Of a DNA stretch of 64,000 nt, positions 1 to 11,440 are shown one piece after another (position 1 is the first letter of the stretch; each line of letters starts with the position of its first letter). The position numbers and the translations under genes were made by a program. Origin of the DNA: Bimastos eiseni (lineage: Eukaryota; Annelida; Clitellata; Crassiclitellata; Lumbricidae). Below the pieces are notes generated by a model. It was not told the DNA's origin, made no database searches, and saw only the letters and a program-made list of their open reading frames with translations. The stretch is from NCBI GenBank assembly GCA_959347315.1, contig OY365811.1:40738946-40802945 (forward strand), in the 5' to 3' direction.

Positions 1-344
1 ACGAAGGCAACGGGAAACCATCTCAATCTTCACTCATCTCATCCTCAAAAAGACAATGGACTTTACTTTGGACTGAGAACTCCTCATCATCATCATCATC
101 ATCGGAAGATATTTTGAACTCTGAGCAGCACTAAATAAATGTTCAAAAACAATAAAAATTTGCAATACGTTAAAGAAATCACCAACAACAGGTTTATTTT
201 CAATTTCTTAATTTTACAACCTATTGTACAGCTGCCAACAAAACGAAAAACCAAAACTTCAAGACACGACAGACAAGTGAAACAGTCTAAAGAGTCACGA
301 TGTACGGTTCCTTTCAACTAAGTCGATGGCGGACCCTTTACAGT

Positions 345-3300
345 TCAGAATCTGAGAAATCCTGTTGGTTGTTGCTCTCTTCGGCCATCGACTGAAAGAT
401 ATTCGTTGATTTTGTCTTCTTCTTCAAGGATTTTCTTCAGCGCCTTGTTGACGGTCTGTCCAATGCGCTTTGCCATCTGCAGAGCAAAGTAAGAATTTAC
501 TAAGAAAAGGAAGAAGAGCAGTCCAATAAGCTAGTCTCACTCAGAGGCAGCCATTCGTTAGCCTCAGCAGATGAGGGCGAGTGGAGAAAAGGGTTAAGTG
601 AAATAGTAAATGCATACAGACATAGTGATTTCAGTTTCTGGATTAGAACTGCAATATGCTGGGAAATCACCATGTGGATAACACTATGCTGGGAAATCAC
701 CTTGTGGATATTTCCAGTAACTACAAAAATTGAAAGATCGTATCACATGAAATCAAGGATTTAAAAAAAAAAGCACAAGACCCAAATCAAGTGTTTTAAG
801 CATAGCAACTGTCCTATAGTCGCTGGAAAAGATGTCAACTGTGTTTTAATGAGGTTTTAATATAACAAATGACATTCTACTTGGTTAGAGAGCACCCACT
901 CTTCTCATAATTCAATAAAAGAATTTATATAGCAACCCTTCAAGGTGACAACTCAGAAGCGCTTCCAACCCCAGCATGAAGAATGGAAAGTTTTCAGATG
1001 GACATAAAACGCATCAGTACACAGCTTCCGAGGGAGGCAACTCCAAACCATAAGTCTCACCTCAAAGAGTCCATGGTTCATGCAATGCAATGGAACATTT
1101 CTATGTGCCCCTTCAAGATACCTACTCAGAGGCGCTCTATACCTACTTAGAAGCATTTACGTGAAGAGCATGAGTTCGAGCCTTTCTAATCCAGGCAGTT
1201 ACTGTATGAGTACCTTGAGCAAGACCTCCACTCACAATATACTCACCGTCGATTGATAAAATATTTGGTATAGTTTAGAAAGTGGTGTCCAATAAACGTA
1301 ATAATAAAGATATGATAAAAAAATGACAACTAGGTGACTGTAGGATTCAGAAGAAAGAATCCTAGGGCTAAAACTCAAGACAGATGGTCAAAAGTCAACA
1401 ACCTCCACCATTTCATGAATACTCGCTGGATCGAGACTCATTGAATAGAACTTCTTAAGAGCCGTTATGACACCATCCTCTCGCACGCCTAACACCAAAC
1501 TGAAACAAATGAAAAAGAACAAACAGCATACTTACTTATTTGCGAAAATTATCCTCCTAGAAAGCTTCAGAGACGACCACAAGAAAAGAAGACATAAGAA
1601 GACTTGAGGTTTTGAAATGTGGACATGAAGAAAAATTAGCTGAACAGAACACAAAACAAATAAAGAAGTGCAGAGGTGGTGATCTTGTATGACAGGTGGG
1701 GAGACACCCAATGAGAGGGGTAGGAAATGAGGGGACACACGTATAACATGTCCTCTCTCTGTAAAAGGTGGGGGGAACATGTTCCCCTCGACCTCCAGGG
1801 ATCGCCTCCCCTGAAGAAGTGATGGAAAAGATTGGAGAGGAAAGAACCATCATACACAAAATAAACATGATAAGAAGATTGTGACAAAGAAAATGGACTG
1901 GGCACATGCTTAGAGGAAGACCAAGACAGATGATGCTGGAGTGGCTGATGAGATGGAAAGTCAAAAGAAGAAGACGCCCAACAGCGAGAGGTGGTGCAAC
2001 GTCGGTCATTTGAACCTGCCGAAGAGGCAGAGAATTAGGAGAAGAAAGCTTCACAGTAACTTATGCTCAAAATTAAAGACATAAAATTATTCAATAATTG
2101 GGAAACAATCAATTTAACTAACTAGCAATGAATTAGCAACACAACCGTTAGAAAGAAGTTTCAGATTCAAAGCCTGGATTTCACAAGATGCACCAGGTAT
2201 TGGAACGTAAAGTACGTAAGTAAGTAATATAATGAACTGCCGCCAAATGCACTGCAGGGACATCATACATCAACAAGCAAAGCATAAGTCACAAAACAAT
2301 CACAATAAGAAGAATTCCAGAAGAAGAAAGCACCCTAGAAGTAGCTTGCTACTGACGGTGCTTTAGAAATTGTCATACTTACAATTACAATAAGCAATTA
2401 AAATTCATTAACTACATAAAGAGTCTGTCTAAAGAGATGATTAGATTGTACGCAGGTGCCTCAATGTTACGCTTGAGTGTTTTCTCACCTGGCCAATACG
2501 CACGTCCTCCTCCTCCATTGAAGCATCCACGATATGACTGTGACCAACCTAAATCATGACGACATATTCTCCAACATCTAGTTTATGGTTAATCAATTCA
2601 ATCAATCAAAAATATTTGATATAGCACCCCTTCAAGATATCTACTCAGAGGCGCTCCCGGCCTGACCCTCAGCTGAAAAGGACAGTTTTAAGAGAAGCAT
2701 AAAATGAAGATTATTGTGCTTTATCTAAACATTGCCTCAAATAAATAAAATCTTTAAATATCGAAAAGGATGTGAGAAAATGCAAAAGTTTCAGCTCATT
2801 TAAAACAACGAAAATGATTGACTAATTGAGAAATATTTGAGGTCGAGCCATACGGTCGCAACTAGGAGCATAATATGTAATGTAATCGAGCATTTATATA
2901 GCGGTCCTTCAAGATATCTAATTAGAGGCACTTTCTCTGCACTGACCTAAACAATGTAAATGTCATAGTGAACGAGTAAAGTATATATGTTAGCAAAACT
3001 ATGCACAGTAAGCTGAAAAGAGTCGCCAGTGATGGGCCCATGCACAAGTGTGGAACCAACCAATGGATTCCAGTCAATAGCCGACAGACGATATGGATGT
3101 TCTGAGATATATATATGGTACATTTAGTGATATAGATTCCAATCATTGTAACACACATTCTATGGCAATCTTTCAACTGTCCTTCATAGCGTAAGTCAGC
3201 AGTACCCAAGATTTGTAACCTCAAACTGGTGCCATGAAAATCCATGCTATGGAAAAACGGGCGGATGAATTCAACGCTAACCTTGCTGACTGTGATTAGA

Positions 3301-4810
3301 CAAGGAACATTGGCAATGCTGAGCTGGAGGCAGTCATAAGGATCATCCGGGATGACCAATTCAACAGAACCCCTTTCCCCAGCACCAACCGTTACGTTAG
3401 GAATCCTACAGAAGCAACACACAACTCAGTACAACACGTCAGTTTTTCACAAACACAGAACAAGTGGGAGTATAGACAATTTGGCCCTCAGCTTGGAACT
3501 CTTCCACAGTCCCTGCAATTTTTGACCCTCTCACCTTGCCTCAAGACTTTCCTCTTCCCCTGCCCATGCGCAGACGCCCGTTGAGAGCGCTGCTGATTCG
3601 AGCGGCGCTATATAAATGCTTGATTACACAACATTACATTCACAGCAAACTAAGTGTGCAGTGGCAAAACGTAGAACAAAAACGAGAGAACAAAAAATAA
3701 AACGAATTCAAGACAACAAGGAAGAATTGAATGTCAGATTTTTAGTGAACAATATCTAAAGTTATGAACAGAAGAACATAAAAATTCGTTGGTTAAACTC
3801 ACCTTGTGTTGTGTAGAGCGGCTTTAACAGCAATAGACGCGACATCAAAAGATTTCCACCACATTCTAACAACTGCAAGAAATGGAAAACTCAAAACTTC
3901 ACGCAAGAACACGAAAAGTTAGAACAGGAAATAGTCAATGCTAGTTTTAGGTAAGTAGCTGAAAGTTAATTTGAGTTAAATTAGCTCCCTCCATAAGGTT
4001 GTATATGAAAAGCCAGACATGTCTACACTATTATTATTATTACTAAACTGTTATTTATAGCCTAAAACAAAATGAATCTTGCACAAAAGTTCATAACAGA
4101 AAAGTCATATATAGTTAAATTTATATAGTCCTTTTTTATAGTAAAATTTTTTATAGTAAAGTCAACAGAAACAACTCAGTACAACGTCAATGGCCATTGT
4201 TGCCATACGACCCCGTTAAACCTCTGCGAAACAAACATAGTAAAATCCAGACACATGCATATATCAACCATATATACATGCAGACAAATATATGCATCCA
4301 CACACATATATGCACATAAACACACCACCATATATATATATACTATATATACAGTGTATATATATATATATATTACACATATATGTACATAAACACACCA
4401 CCATATATATATATACTATATATAACAGTGTATATATATATATATATATAATATATATATATATAATATATATATACATACATTTGCATAAATACACATA
4501 AATGTACTACACGCCTATGAAAACATGCATACACAAGAAAATAGCTTGCTAAGAAACCTTGCAATGGCATATCAATTCTGAAACTGAATATGCAAATTCT
4601 GAACTAAATATGCAAACAGTACACAAAACTGGAAAAGTGCTCACAAGGATGTCGACGTATATAATCCAGCACATTTCTTTCGGCACGAGGCACAGCGACT
4701 TAAGATCAAGGCACTGATCGAAGTCGTAGGCTGCCTCAAGAGTCGTGATGATCGTCGTAGCCAGGGCTTCACCCCCACGACCTTCAAAAGCCGGTGATGC
4801 GTTTGCCGAG
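345..4810 (-). CDS. EXOSC7: Exosome complex subunit RRP42 (EXOSC7), partial, six exons
   Basis: The gene encodes an RNase PH-fold subunit of the RNA exosome ring, which acts in 3'-5' RNA processing and decay in nucleus and cytoplasm. Exons in transcript order are 4645-4810, 3803-3872, 3282-3405, 2489-2548, 1403-1499 and 345-476, all bounded by AG and GT. Translated pieces follow the animal EXOSC7 order: FEGRGG and CWIIYVDIL, then LLECGG and AVKAAL, DDPYDC and NVPC, VGHSHIVDAS, SLDPASIHEM, and a last exon with AKRIGQ ending GFLRF and a stop at 345. Splice phases agree except at two places: exon 2 is one base short in an A/T run (3847-3850) and exon 5 has one extra T at its start (1497-1499). 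The N-terminal third (about 90 residues) is not seen and may lie in or beyond the 5324-5523 gap. The introns hold SINE/LINE tails and an RTE-type LINE end. The family call is firm; whether the gene is intact is not settled. Confidence 0.9.
905..1165 (-). repeat. Two dispersed LINE/SINE 3'-tail modules
   Basis: Two copies of a module recurring through the window start near 920 and 1108. On the minus strand the module reads roughly GAGCGCCTCTGAGTAG, then CTTGAAGGGGCGCTATATAA. It lies in an EXOSC7 intron. It matches the 3' ends of LINE fragments elsewhere in this window, so it is probably a LINE tail or a SINE that shares one. Confidence 0.6.
1155..1240 (+). mobile_element. tRNA-derived SINE fragment
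   Basis: A B-box-like GAGTTCGAGCCT at about 1172 is followed about 40 bp later by ACCTTGAGCAAG. The same order (B box, then CCTTGAGCAAG) is seen in the fuller SINE at 21061-21297. The fragment is intronic in EXOSC7. No A box was found. Confidence 0.45.
1815..2055 (+). mobile_element. Decayed LINE reverse-transcriptase C-terminus (RTE-like)
   Basis: The plus-strand translation reads EEVMEKIGEERTI, then a stop, then RKWTGHMLRGRPRQMMLEWL. The WxGHxLRG...GRPR pattern is typical of the C-terminal region of RTE/BovB-like LINE polyproteins. Stops interrupt it. It lies antisense in an EXOSC7 intron. Confidence 0.5.
2600..2665 (-). repeat. LINE/SINE 3'-tail module
   Basis: This is another copy of the dispersed tail: a (TCAA)n stretch, GATATAGCACC, CCTTCAAGATATCTACTC and AGAGGCGCT. 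It lies in an EXOSC7 intron. Confidence 0.6.
2885..2940 (-). repeat. LINE/SINE 3'-tail module
   Basis: ATTTATATAGCGGTCCTTCA followed by AGATATCTAATTAGAGGC is a diverged copy of the dispersed tail in an EXOSC7 intron. Confidence 0.55.
3560..3650 (+). repeat. LINE/SINE 3'-tail module, plus orientation
   Basis: GAGAGCGCTGCTGATTCGAG is followed by CGGCGCTATATAAATGC and ATTACA. It is the plus-strand orientation of the same dispersed tail, between two EXOSC7 exons. Confidence 0.55.
3803..3872 (-). CDS. EXOSC7: EXOSC7 exon with one-base deletion
   Basis: The exon starts in phase 0 after a TTCTTGCAG acceptor with LLECGGNL and ends in a frame reading DVASIAVKAALHNTR before GTGAG. These two halves are in different frames. 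The exon is 70 bp, whereas 71 bp would fit the flanking exon phases and keep one frame. The break falls at the four-base A run 3847-3850 (T run in the transcript), where the family has Leu-Phe-Asp. It is either a sequencing or assembly error or a real lesion. Confidence 0.85.
4303..4490. repeat. TA-rich duplicated microsatellite
   Basis: A 73-bp unit containing ACACACCACC and long TA runs occurs twice in tandem (starts 4303 and 4376) and is followed by more TA dinucleotides. It lies between EXOSC7 exons 2 and 1 of those seen. The ORFs on both strands here are artefacts of the repeat. Confidence 0.8.
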
Positions 4811-5054
4811 CTGTCACAAAAAATAATTATAAGATTAGTTATTGATTTAAACTAAGAAGCATGCAGTTAAGACAACACGAAATAGTATTAACCGATGATA
4901 ACAAGTTTAAAAGGAAACGAATCAAACTGTATGGTTAACAGTCAATCGGTCCCATTGCTCATTTTACCATTGCCCTAGGGAGTGAGGCTGAGTTAACCTT
5001 ATGAGACTAGCGTGTGAGCATTGAACAGACGTCTTTCTGCTCTTTGTGCCTATG

Positions 5055-5140
5055 TATTACTAGGCCCCGTGGATTTTGCAAAAAAATTTTTTTTTAATAT
5101 GCGAAAAATCGCATAAACACGGGCCCTAGTAATTAACAAT
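5055..5140. repeat. Fold-back element, inverted repeats about CTAGG(G/C)CCCGTG
   Basis: ATTACTAGGCCCCGTG at about 5055 pairs with CACGGGCCCTAGTAAT ending near 5137, with an A/T-rich loop. This is a short imperfect palindrome that could be the abutted ends of a small TIR transposon. The next 180 bases up to the gap hold no recognised coding sequence. Confidence 0.5.
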
Positions 5141-5323
5141 TACGTCGTCTGGTTGATAAACTATAGCCCCTTACAGGCTAATAATAGCCTGGACAAGCCA
5201 GTTATAGTTGAAACTGACCGAAATTTCCAAACTTCATGCAATAATTTGCAAAAACTTTGTGCATTTAGGAATTTATGTGACAACCGCCAATTTACGCGAA
5301 AAAATGCAAATCATATAAACCAC

Positions 5324-5523
5324 NNNNNNNNNNNNNNNNNNNNNNNNNNNNNNNNNNNNNNNNNNNNNNNNNNNNNNNNNNNNNNNNNNNNNNNNNNNNN
5401 NNNNNNNNNNNNNNNNNNNNNNNNNNNNNNNNNNNNNNNNNNNNNNNNNNNNNNNNNNNNNNNNNNNNNNNNNNNNNNNNNNNNNNNNNNNNNNNNNNNN
5501 NNNNNNNNNNNNNNNNNNNNNNN
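5324..5523. other. Assembly gap (200 N)
   Basis: Exactly 200 N separate two contigs. A round gap length is often a placeholder, so the true distance and order are uncertain. The missing 5' exons of EXOSC7 could lie here. Confidence 0.98.
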
Positions 5524-6300
5524 AGGACCTCTGACTTCTCTTCCTCTCGTACATTGACTTGGTTGTGTTATTTTGGTGACACACCCAGCATAAATCGGTC
5601 ATTGGCTTGGCAACAACGATGTATGGAAGGAGCTGACTCCATTACTTGCGAAATGCTGAGAGTTTTATACTGTGCCAACCAGGTTCAGCTGACAACTTGT
5701 GCAGTCTGACATCAAACCGACACTTTCGTCTTACAGCTCTGCAAGATTTAGACATCAATGCGCGTGAAGCTAGGAACACGACCGGGTAGAATAAAACTGA
5801 TCAGCAAAGTTTAGAACAAATCTTGTCACCGCCTGAATGTCTTCCAAGTTCAATTATGTTTTCTTGCAACCACCTGACCGCTTCTTACATGGCACTAATC
5901 CATATGTGATGCACAACTCTTGGAGGTTGTACAACTTGCCTTTACTGATGTCCATCATAGCAAATTTGCTTGTGCACATAGGAGAACCAAAGAATATGGT
6001 TCTTCTTGCAACTGACATTCTTCTGTTTCTTGCGCAATGTGTTTTCAGCATTCAGGCTACATTATAGAATTCCCAATAGCACCAGGTCCTTGTCAAATGG
6101 TATCATCTCCTGCATATTCATTTGTATCGCATAGATATATTCGGGCACAAACTGAACGATGCAACGCTGACCATCTAACAACTGGCAGTAACAATGACAG
6201 TTCATCTCAGCGATGGAAACAAACTCAAAGACTTCAACTGTCCTTTGTACCACCTTATTCAGTTCCTTGTAGTTGGAAGCTGGACGCGTTAGAAGATACT
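5524..6300 (-). pseudogene. Transposon-derived ORF remnant, Cys-rich
   Basis: Minus-strand frames give, with stops and frame changes, a peptide containing YIVVAKPMTDLCWVCHQNNT near the gap. Upstream is a Cys-containing stretch (MNCHCYCQLLDGQRC) at 6062-6253. A TDLCWxCQxN motif recurs in multicopy transposon-like proteins of marine invertebrates, from memory; the superfamily cannot be named here. The gap truncates the C-terminal side. Confidence 0.4.
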
Positions 6301-6890
6301 TAGACAGCCATCTGCTTCACATCACAAAGGTCTGCTGAAGAACTAGGAACAGCTGTGTGGATGGAGAATTTGCAGACATGTCATGAACTGTAATCAACAC
6401 AACAGTATCACATAACGTTGGATCCTAATTCAAAAAACTTATTTTAACAAAATCTGACAACCTATATAATAAAATTCATGAAGAAAATTGGAGACTGTTC
6501 AGTAAAGAACCATGTCATCAAAGAATAATCATAGAAAGCTTATAACATTTGTTCACCCAACACAGGATAATACCTTGCAATGACTCATTTGAGTCACAGT
6601 TTTAGGCACTTGTATGGAAACAGCAGTGTCACACTTTATGCTGCTGTTGAAACATGTCTGGAGGACGGGCATCGGCTAGAGGTGCTAGCAGCAGCTAAAG
6701 CTAAAATTTTGACTAGTCCTTCTTTCGCTGGTGGCGTTGGTTATATAAGATGTATAACGCAATTGACACTGTGCATGGCTGCCTACAGTTAAATTAACTC
6801 CTGTAATAACTTGGTCATCACTCATTCATTCTATGTCTATAAAGGCAAGTTATAATTATTATTTTACATAATAAAATAATAAATACGCGT
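6301..6890. other. No recognised gene
   Basis: This stretch contains a 70-codon plus-strand ORF at 6580-6792 with no recognised motif and no strong splice context. Nothing else is recognised before the LINE tail at 6895. Confidence 0.5.
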
Positions 6891-6894
6891 GGAG

Positions 6895-7165
6895 ACTATA
6901 CCATATCTCGTACTAAGAAGAAGTTTAGGAACCGTGCATTCTCAGTCGCCGGACCCACATAATGGAATAGTCTCACAACTAGTCCGTCAAGTTACAACCG
7001 TTGCACTTTTTAAAACTGAAGTGAAGACCTATCTATTCTCCTTGATCTATGACTAAGAATGCAGCGCAGCGCGCTTTTTTGCAAGACTTGTCTTGTCAAA
7101 GTTCAGCGCGTTTTTTGTGCAAGACGTGTCCTGTCAAAGCGCGTTATAAATGCCTAGTTGTATTG
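6895..7165 (+). mobile_element. LINE 3' end (reverse-transcriptase tail)
   Basis: With small frame breaks the plus strand reads FRNRAFSVAGPT, an LWNS-like Trp/Asn stretch, and FKTEVKTYLFSLIYD, followed by a stop. This is the usual C-terminal block of CR1/L2/Rex-like LINE ORF2. After the stop an approximately 40-bp unit (GCGCG, T run, GCAAGAC, TGTCAAAG) is repeated twice. Confidence 0.65.
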
Positions 7166-8400
7166 TACATAAACGCCGGTAGTGGTCCGTGAGCGAAATA
7201 AGGTGATATCGCAACAAAATGTCCATTTTCACCAACAAACATTAATATAAATATTCTAACATGTCGAGATCGTTGATTTTCGCAAATAATTCACACAATC
7301 GTCAGACGATATAGTCAAAGAAATAGAATTACTGCAGAACGAAATAAAGAATATGTTGCTTATGGTAGCAATGACAACATAGAAAAGACGCAAATAAAAA
7401 CTACTTCCGGTAATTTAATCGCCAAAAGTGGCACTGTTCTATGGTTGAATTTGTGTACTTTTCATAACCATAACCAGGTTTTTTTGTTTCACCATCATTA
7501 TACAAATGTAGGTAACAAATTCTCTGTGAACAAATTAATGTATATAATTTATACATCATTATTAATTTAGAGCAAGGTATTCCAAAACCTTCCGCTTTTT
7601 TACAGGCAAACAAGTCCACGTATACTGTATAGATACGTATTTAAATAAATATTGGTCCCGAATCCCTCGGTTTTCGGGTAAGGTCATGTGTTTGTAGCTT
7701 TTTGTTTATTGGGTCTTTAGACGACATTATAATATACCGATACTGCAATAGCAAATTAAAAACTTAAAATAAAAACTTTTTGTGCAATCATATGCAAACG
7801 CAGTTTGTCCATGAGTATATATAGGTCCTTATATCAACCACAATGCAGAAATGCAATACCACAATTAAAACATTTGCAATTTTCTGCACTGGTGTTGTGC
7901 AAATTTGAGAATAACTTCAGAACAGTTTTATCTTCTTAGTGCTTTACTTACGGTGGAATGCAATGAAAGTGCAATCATTCTATTTTGACCAAGTGCTGCT
8001 CTGAAACAACTTAATTGTAGGCCTAACTCTCCTCAAGACTGAGAGTGATCGTTCATCTTCCCAGCTAATTTCAAACCTGGCTATAAGCAAAGTCGCAGAT
8101 CAATGTTCACATTTGGAACGCCGTTCTTCACCTTGTTCGCAAACTTTACTCACGGTGTAGTGACGGTATTCAGATTTTAACAAACGTTCTTATGGTCTGC
8201 AGCCGTTAGGTGCTCTCTGCGCAGCGAGTGAGAATGTAACTCTGCATATTGACATTGCCAAATTAATAAAATTTCTCGACCAGCAACAGTTCAGCGATGT
8301 CATCTCTTTTCGTCTTATGCTGTTACGAACGCGCAGTGTCTGCGGATGTCAGAGAGTCGCCCCGTGCAAACGCTCGAGCATTGCGCTGCGCCGCAACATA
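7166..8400. other. No recognised gene
   Basis: About 1.2 kb of AT-rich DNA lacks splice-bounded coding exons. A minus ORF at 7401-7619 has no recognised motif. A short GC-rich patch occurs at 8330-8400. Confidence 0.5.
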
Positions 8401-8406
8401 GGGAAC

Positions 8407-8925
8407 CAGAGGCGTAGCTAGTGGGCAGAGAGAGGAATGTGTCCTCGGGTGCCGAGTTGGAGGGGCGCCAAAATGAGGATTGCAACTATTACTTTTTTAC
8501 TTATTTTTAATGCAACTAATTTATCCCAACTAAGTTAATAAGGTTTAATTTTGGCGCCCCCAAATAGCCTCATTAGTACATTACCAACAGGTTGTCAAGC
8601 GTGATTTTGGCGCTCCAGAGCCCCACTGATCAGTAATCATAAGGGTCGATCAGTAAGGGCGACATAATAATACTCATGACGTATTTCCAAATCTACGCAT
8701 TTCACTGCAAATTCATCTAACAATTGCTGTTTCAATCGCAAGCTGAGCAGTCCTTCAGCAAATTGAAGCCAATTCTGTCGTATTTGCAGGCTTCGACGGG
8801 ACAAGATTGTCTCAGCGTTGTTTCTCTTCTTAGCATCGAACAAGAAACATTGGAGAAATCAATTTGGATAACGTTTTCGGCCAATTTGCAATCGTTAAAT
8901 CAAGATAAAATATTAGTTTAGAATG
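8407..8925 (+). mobile_element. hAT transposon remnant (C-terminal dimerisation region)
   Basis: A terminal-like CAGAGGCGTAGCTAGTGG at 8407 resembles hAT ends. The plus frame 8724-8921 reads AEQSFSKLKPILSYLQAS and LLSIEQE, the conserved hAT C-terminal dimerisation segment (family form ERSFSKLKxIKxYLRS...LSIE). Most of the transposase is missing. A GGCGCC(C)CAAA motif appears repeatedly between. Confidence 0.65.
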
Positions 8926-8991
8926 TCTATGACAGTCATCTAAAAATAGCCTTTAACTATATTTGAAAAATGTGAAATAAATTAGAAAAGT

Positions 8992-9842
8992 GGCCGTCCA
9001 TAAATGCCGTAACACAAATATATACGAATTTTGACCCCTTCCTCTCGTCGCACGTGCGCCGTCTCAAAATTTAACCATCTGAAATGTGACGTCGCAAAGC
9101 TCTACACCCCCTCCGGATAAGAAAGATGTCCGGAATGTTATAGGCCTATGCACATTTTCTTATAATTATCAAACAAAGTAATTAAAACTATCAAACTACT
9201 TATTACTAGGCCTATATAGTGAAACGATGAAAATGGAAATGGTAGAATTATTAAACTAAGTATGCATTCCACAAGATGAAAGGCTACATGGTATAATCAT
9301 TACATTTACAAAAATGTTTGATAGTATTAACTTGAAACAATCCAAACATTATGCTTCTACATTCACACTCGGAGAAGTGAAATACCCCATGATGGAATAA
9401 GTAAATAGAGCTTGGACCACCTATTCAATGGATATTCCATTCATATCCAGCCCTTCTATCTACACTCTCTCCATTTTCTTCATTTGCGCTTACGACCGTT
9501 GGTTTACGTTGCCGACATCCAGCGACTTTCTATGGCCTGATATATTTGGGCGGAATAACTGATTCCTGCTTGTGTGTTACAACATGGCTGCCTAACTTCC
9601 AAAACCCCAAAATTGACACAGAGTGTAAAAAATGCAATAGTCGTAATTATTCTGGTTAAATTGTAGTAAACAGTTGTTGTTAATTAAGTGGAAGCTGTTA
9701 AATTGAGTAAAAATTTTATAAAATTGCGAATTTTTATGTTGATGTGATGTCACACATCTTATATCCCCTCCCCTCGTCACATATCGACACAATGGTATGT
9801 GACCTCTTCCTACTGGGCGTGTGACGTCATTTATGAGCGGCC
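8992..9842. mobile_element. TIR element (MITE-like), GGCCGTCCATAAATG family
   Basis: GGCCGTCCATAAATGCCGTA at the left pairs with an inverted GGCCGCTCATAAATGACGTC at the right end (9823-9842). Short GACGTC/GTGACG and CCCCTCC blocks sit just inside both ends. No long ORF is present. The target duplication is not clear by eye. Confidence 0.55.
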
Positions 9843-10079
9843 TCAAAAGGGCGCCAATTCCGTAGTTTGTCACCGGGCGCAAAATACCCTAACAGCATGT
9901 ACGCCTCTGTAGAGAACTTATTATGCTTACGTACGAGTCGGACGAGTTACTTCTTATGCCTATGTGGTTTCCACTTATCCCAACAACAAATGTCACATTT
10001 CTATATCGCACGTGTGACCAAATTTCATACTTTCCTTATTTCTGCTATAAATGCCAAAACTTCCTTGGTAGTAGGTGGC

Positions 10080-10290
10080 TTAAAGAGCCGTCCATAAATA
10101 ACGTCTCAATTTTGGACGATTTTGTGGGAACAATGACTGTTTGTTAAGCGAAACTTTTTTTAATTGAGTGAAAGTTTTTGATAAAATTACGCATTTTCAT
10201 TTATTCATTCGTTTCGAAAGTTTATATAGCGCCCTTCAAGAAACCTACTCAGAGGCACTGATGTGATGGCGTGAAATCACATTTCGTCGA
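10080..10290. mobile_element. Second partial copy of the GGCCGTCCATAAAT element
   Basis: GAGCCGTCCATAAATAACGT near 10085 is followed by an AATTGAGTGAAAG... block that matches 9695-9745 of the fuller copy. It is interrupted at about 10205-10255 by a LINE tail (TTTATATAGCGCCCTTCAAG). Confidence 0.4.
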
Positions 10291-10479
10291 CCCTAGGCCT
10301 TACACGTAGATATTAGTGGCGTGGTGCCCATTCTAACTGGTGGTGAATGATATCAAGCGATCAGTGCATTGGACAATGAGCAGTGATGCCTTACAATTGA
10401 TCTACCGCTGTTTGTGCACGAGGCCTATGCATACTTCATTGAATCATTCATATAATCGTAATCGTGTCGTAATCGTAAT

Positions 10480-11075
10480 CTCCAAATTTCTAAAGCGCCA
10501 CTTTAAATAAGGTTACCATGTGTTCGGGTTTCCCCGGACATGTCTTCTTTTTAGGCCCCTGTCCGGGAGTCTGGGCGGCCTTCCAGAAATATGACTTTGT
10601 CCAGGTTTCTCCCTGTCCATTCCCTTTCGATCGATATGTTCTTTCTTACCTTTTGCGATATACTTCTGAGCACTAAATGCGCGTTCCCACAACATTTGGC
10701 TCAATGGTAAGGTATTCCATCAGTGGTGAAAGCTTCGGCCGAAAGGACCACCTTGGGCGACACGCGAGGTGGACAGGCTCACTGTTAACTCTGAAAACGG
10801 CTGGCCAACGCAGGGGGTATGTGCTGGAAGGACACCTGAAGGCGAATGAGGCTTGTAGACGGGCCCACCGGCTTCCTTACCCTGCCCGGAGAGGAGTGGT
10901 CACCGCCTGGTACAAGACCAAGAAACCTCAACATGAATTCGGATCTGAACAGAAAGTGGGCAACGACGTCAACGGGGCTTCACGTCATAAGAGGGGAGGA
11001 TCTGCGTCCGGCAGGAGTGGAAATTGCACCACTCAGTGGAATACTGCATCACTCAGGTCGTCAATAAGATAAATC
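10480..11075 (+). mobile_element. 5' region of RTE-like LINE (probable)
   Basis: Two overlapping plus-strand frames (10677-11072, 10846-11067) sit directly upstream of an endonuclease fragment. The composition is more GC-rich than the surroundings. I see no domain in them; they are probably the untranslated leader of the LINE. A module shared with other LINE tails (ATCTCCAAATTTCTAAAGCG) is at about 10478. Confidence 0.4.
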
Positions 11076-11079
11076 CATG

Positions 11080-11440
11080 CACCTGGAGAGAACATCTATT
11101 TAACTGCAAAGAGCAGGTGTACATTGATACATGGACCATAAGAACCTTACACGCGACAGGGCAGATGGACATACTGCTGTACCAGCTGAGAGATGTCAGA
11201 TGGAACATCATGAGATTATCTGGGGTTAGATGGACTGGAGAGGGGGAGATCAACAAGGGTTGGCACAGAACAATATACTCTCGCAGGACGGATGATAAAC
11301 ACCAAGAAAGAGTTGCGTTGATCTTGAAAAAGAGGCATCGGATGCACTCATCCGATGGAAAAATCACCGGATGGACAAACAAGGAACATGGTTTATTTCA
11401 TATTAGTAATAGGTGGAAGAGCGTAGTAACATAAAGCAGG
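11080..11440 (+). pseudogene. RTE-type LINE endonuclease fragment (APE fold), decayed
   Basis: The frame reads DTWTIRTLHATGQMDILLYQ, LSGVRWTGEGEI and YSRRTDDKHQERVALIL. This matches the first ~100 residues of the AP-endonuclease domain of RTE LINEs (also annotated as craniofacial development protein 2-like). The motifs normally read GTWNVRTL and GLSEVRWTG. Here the Asn and Glu that belong to the active site are Thr and Gly, so it is unlikely to be active. It stops at 11432-11434; no reverse transcriptase follows. Confidence 0.75.

Noticed and set aside
4264..4570. Tyr/Ile-rich ORFs on both strands
   Set aside because: They are translations of the TA microsatellite and its 73-bp duplication.
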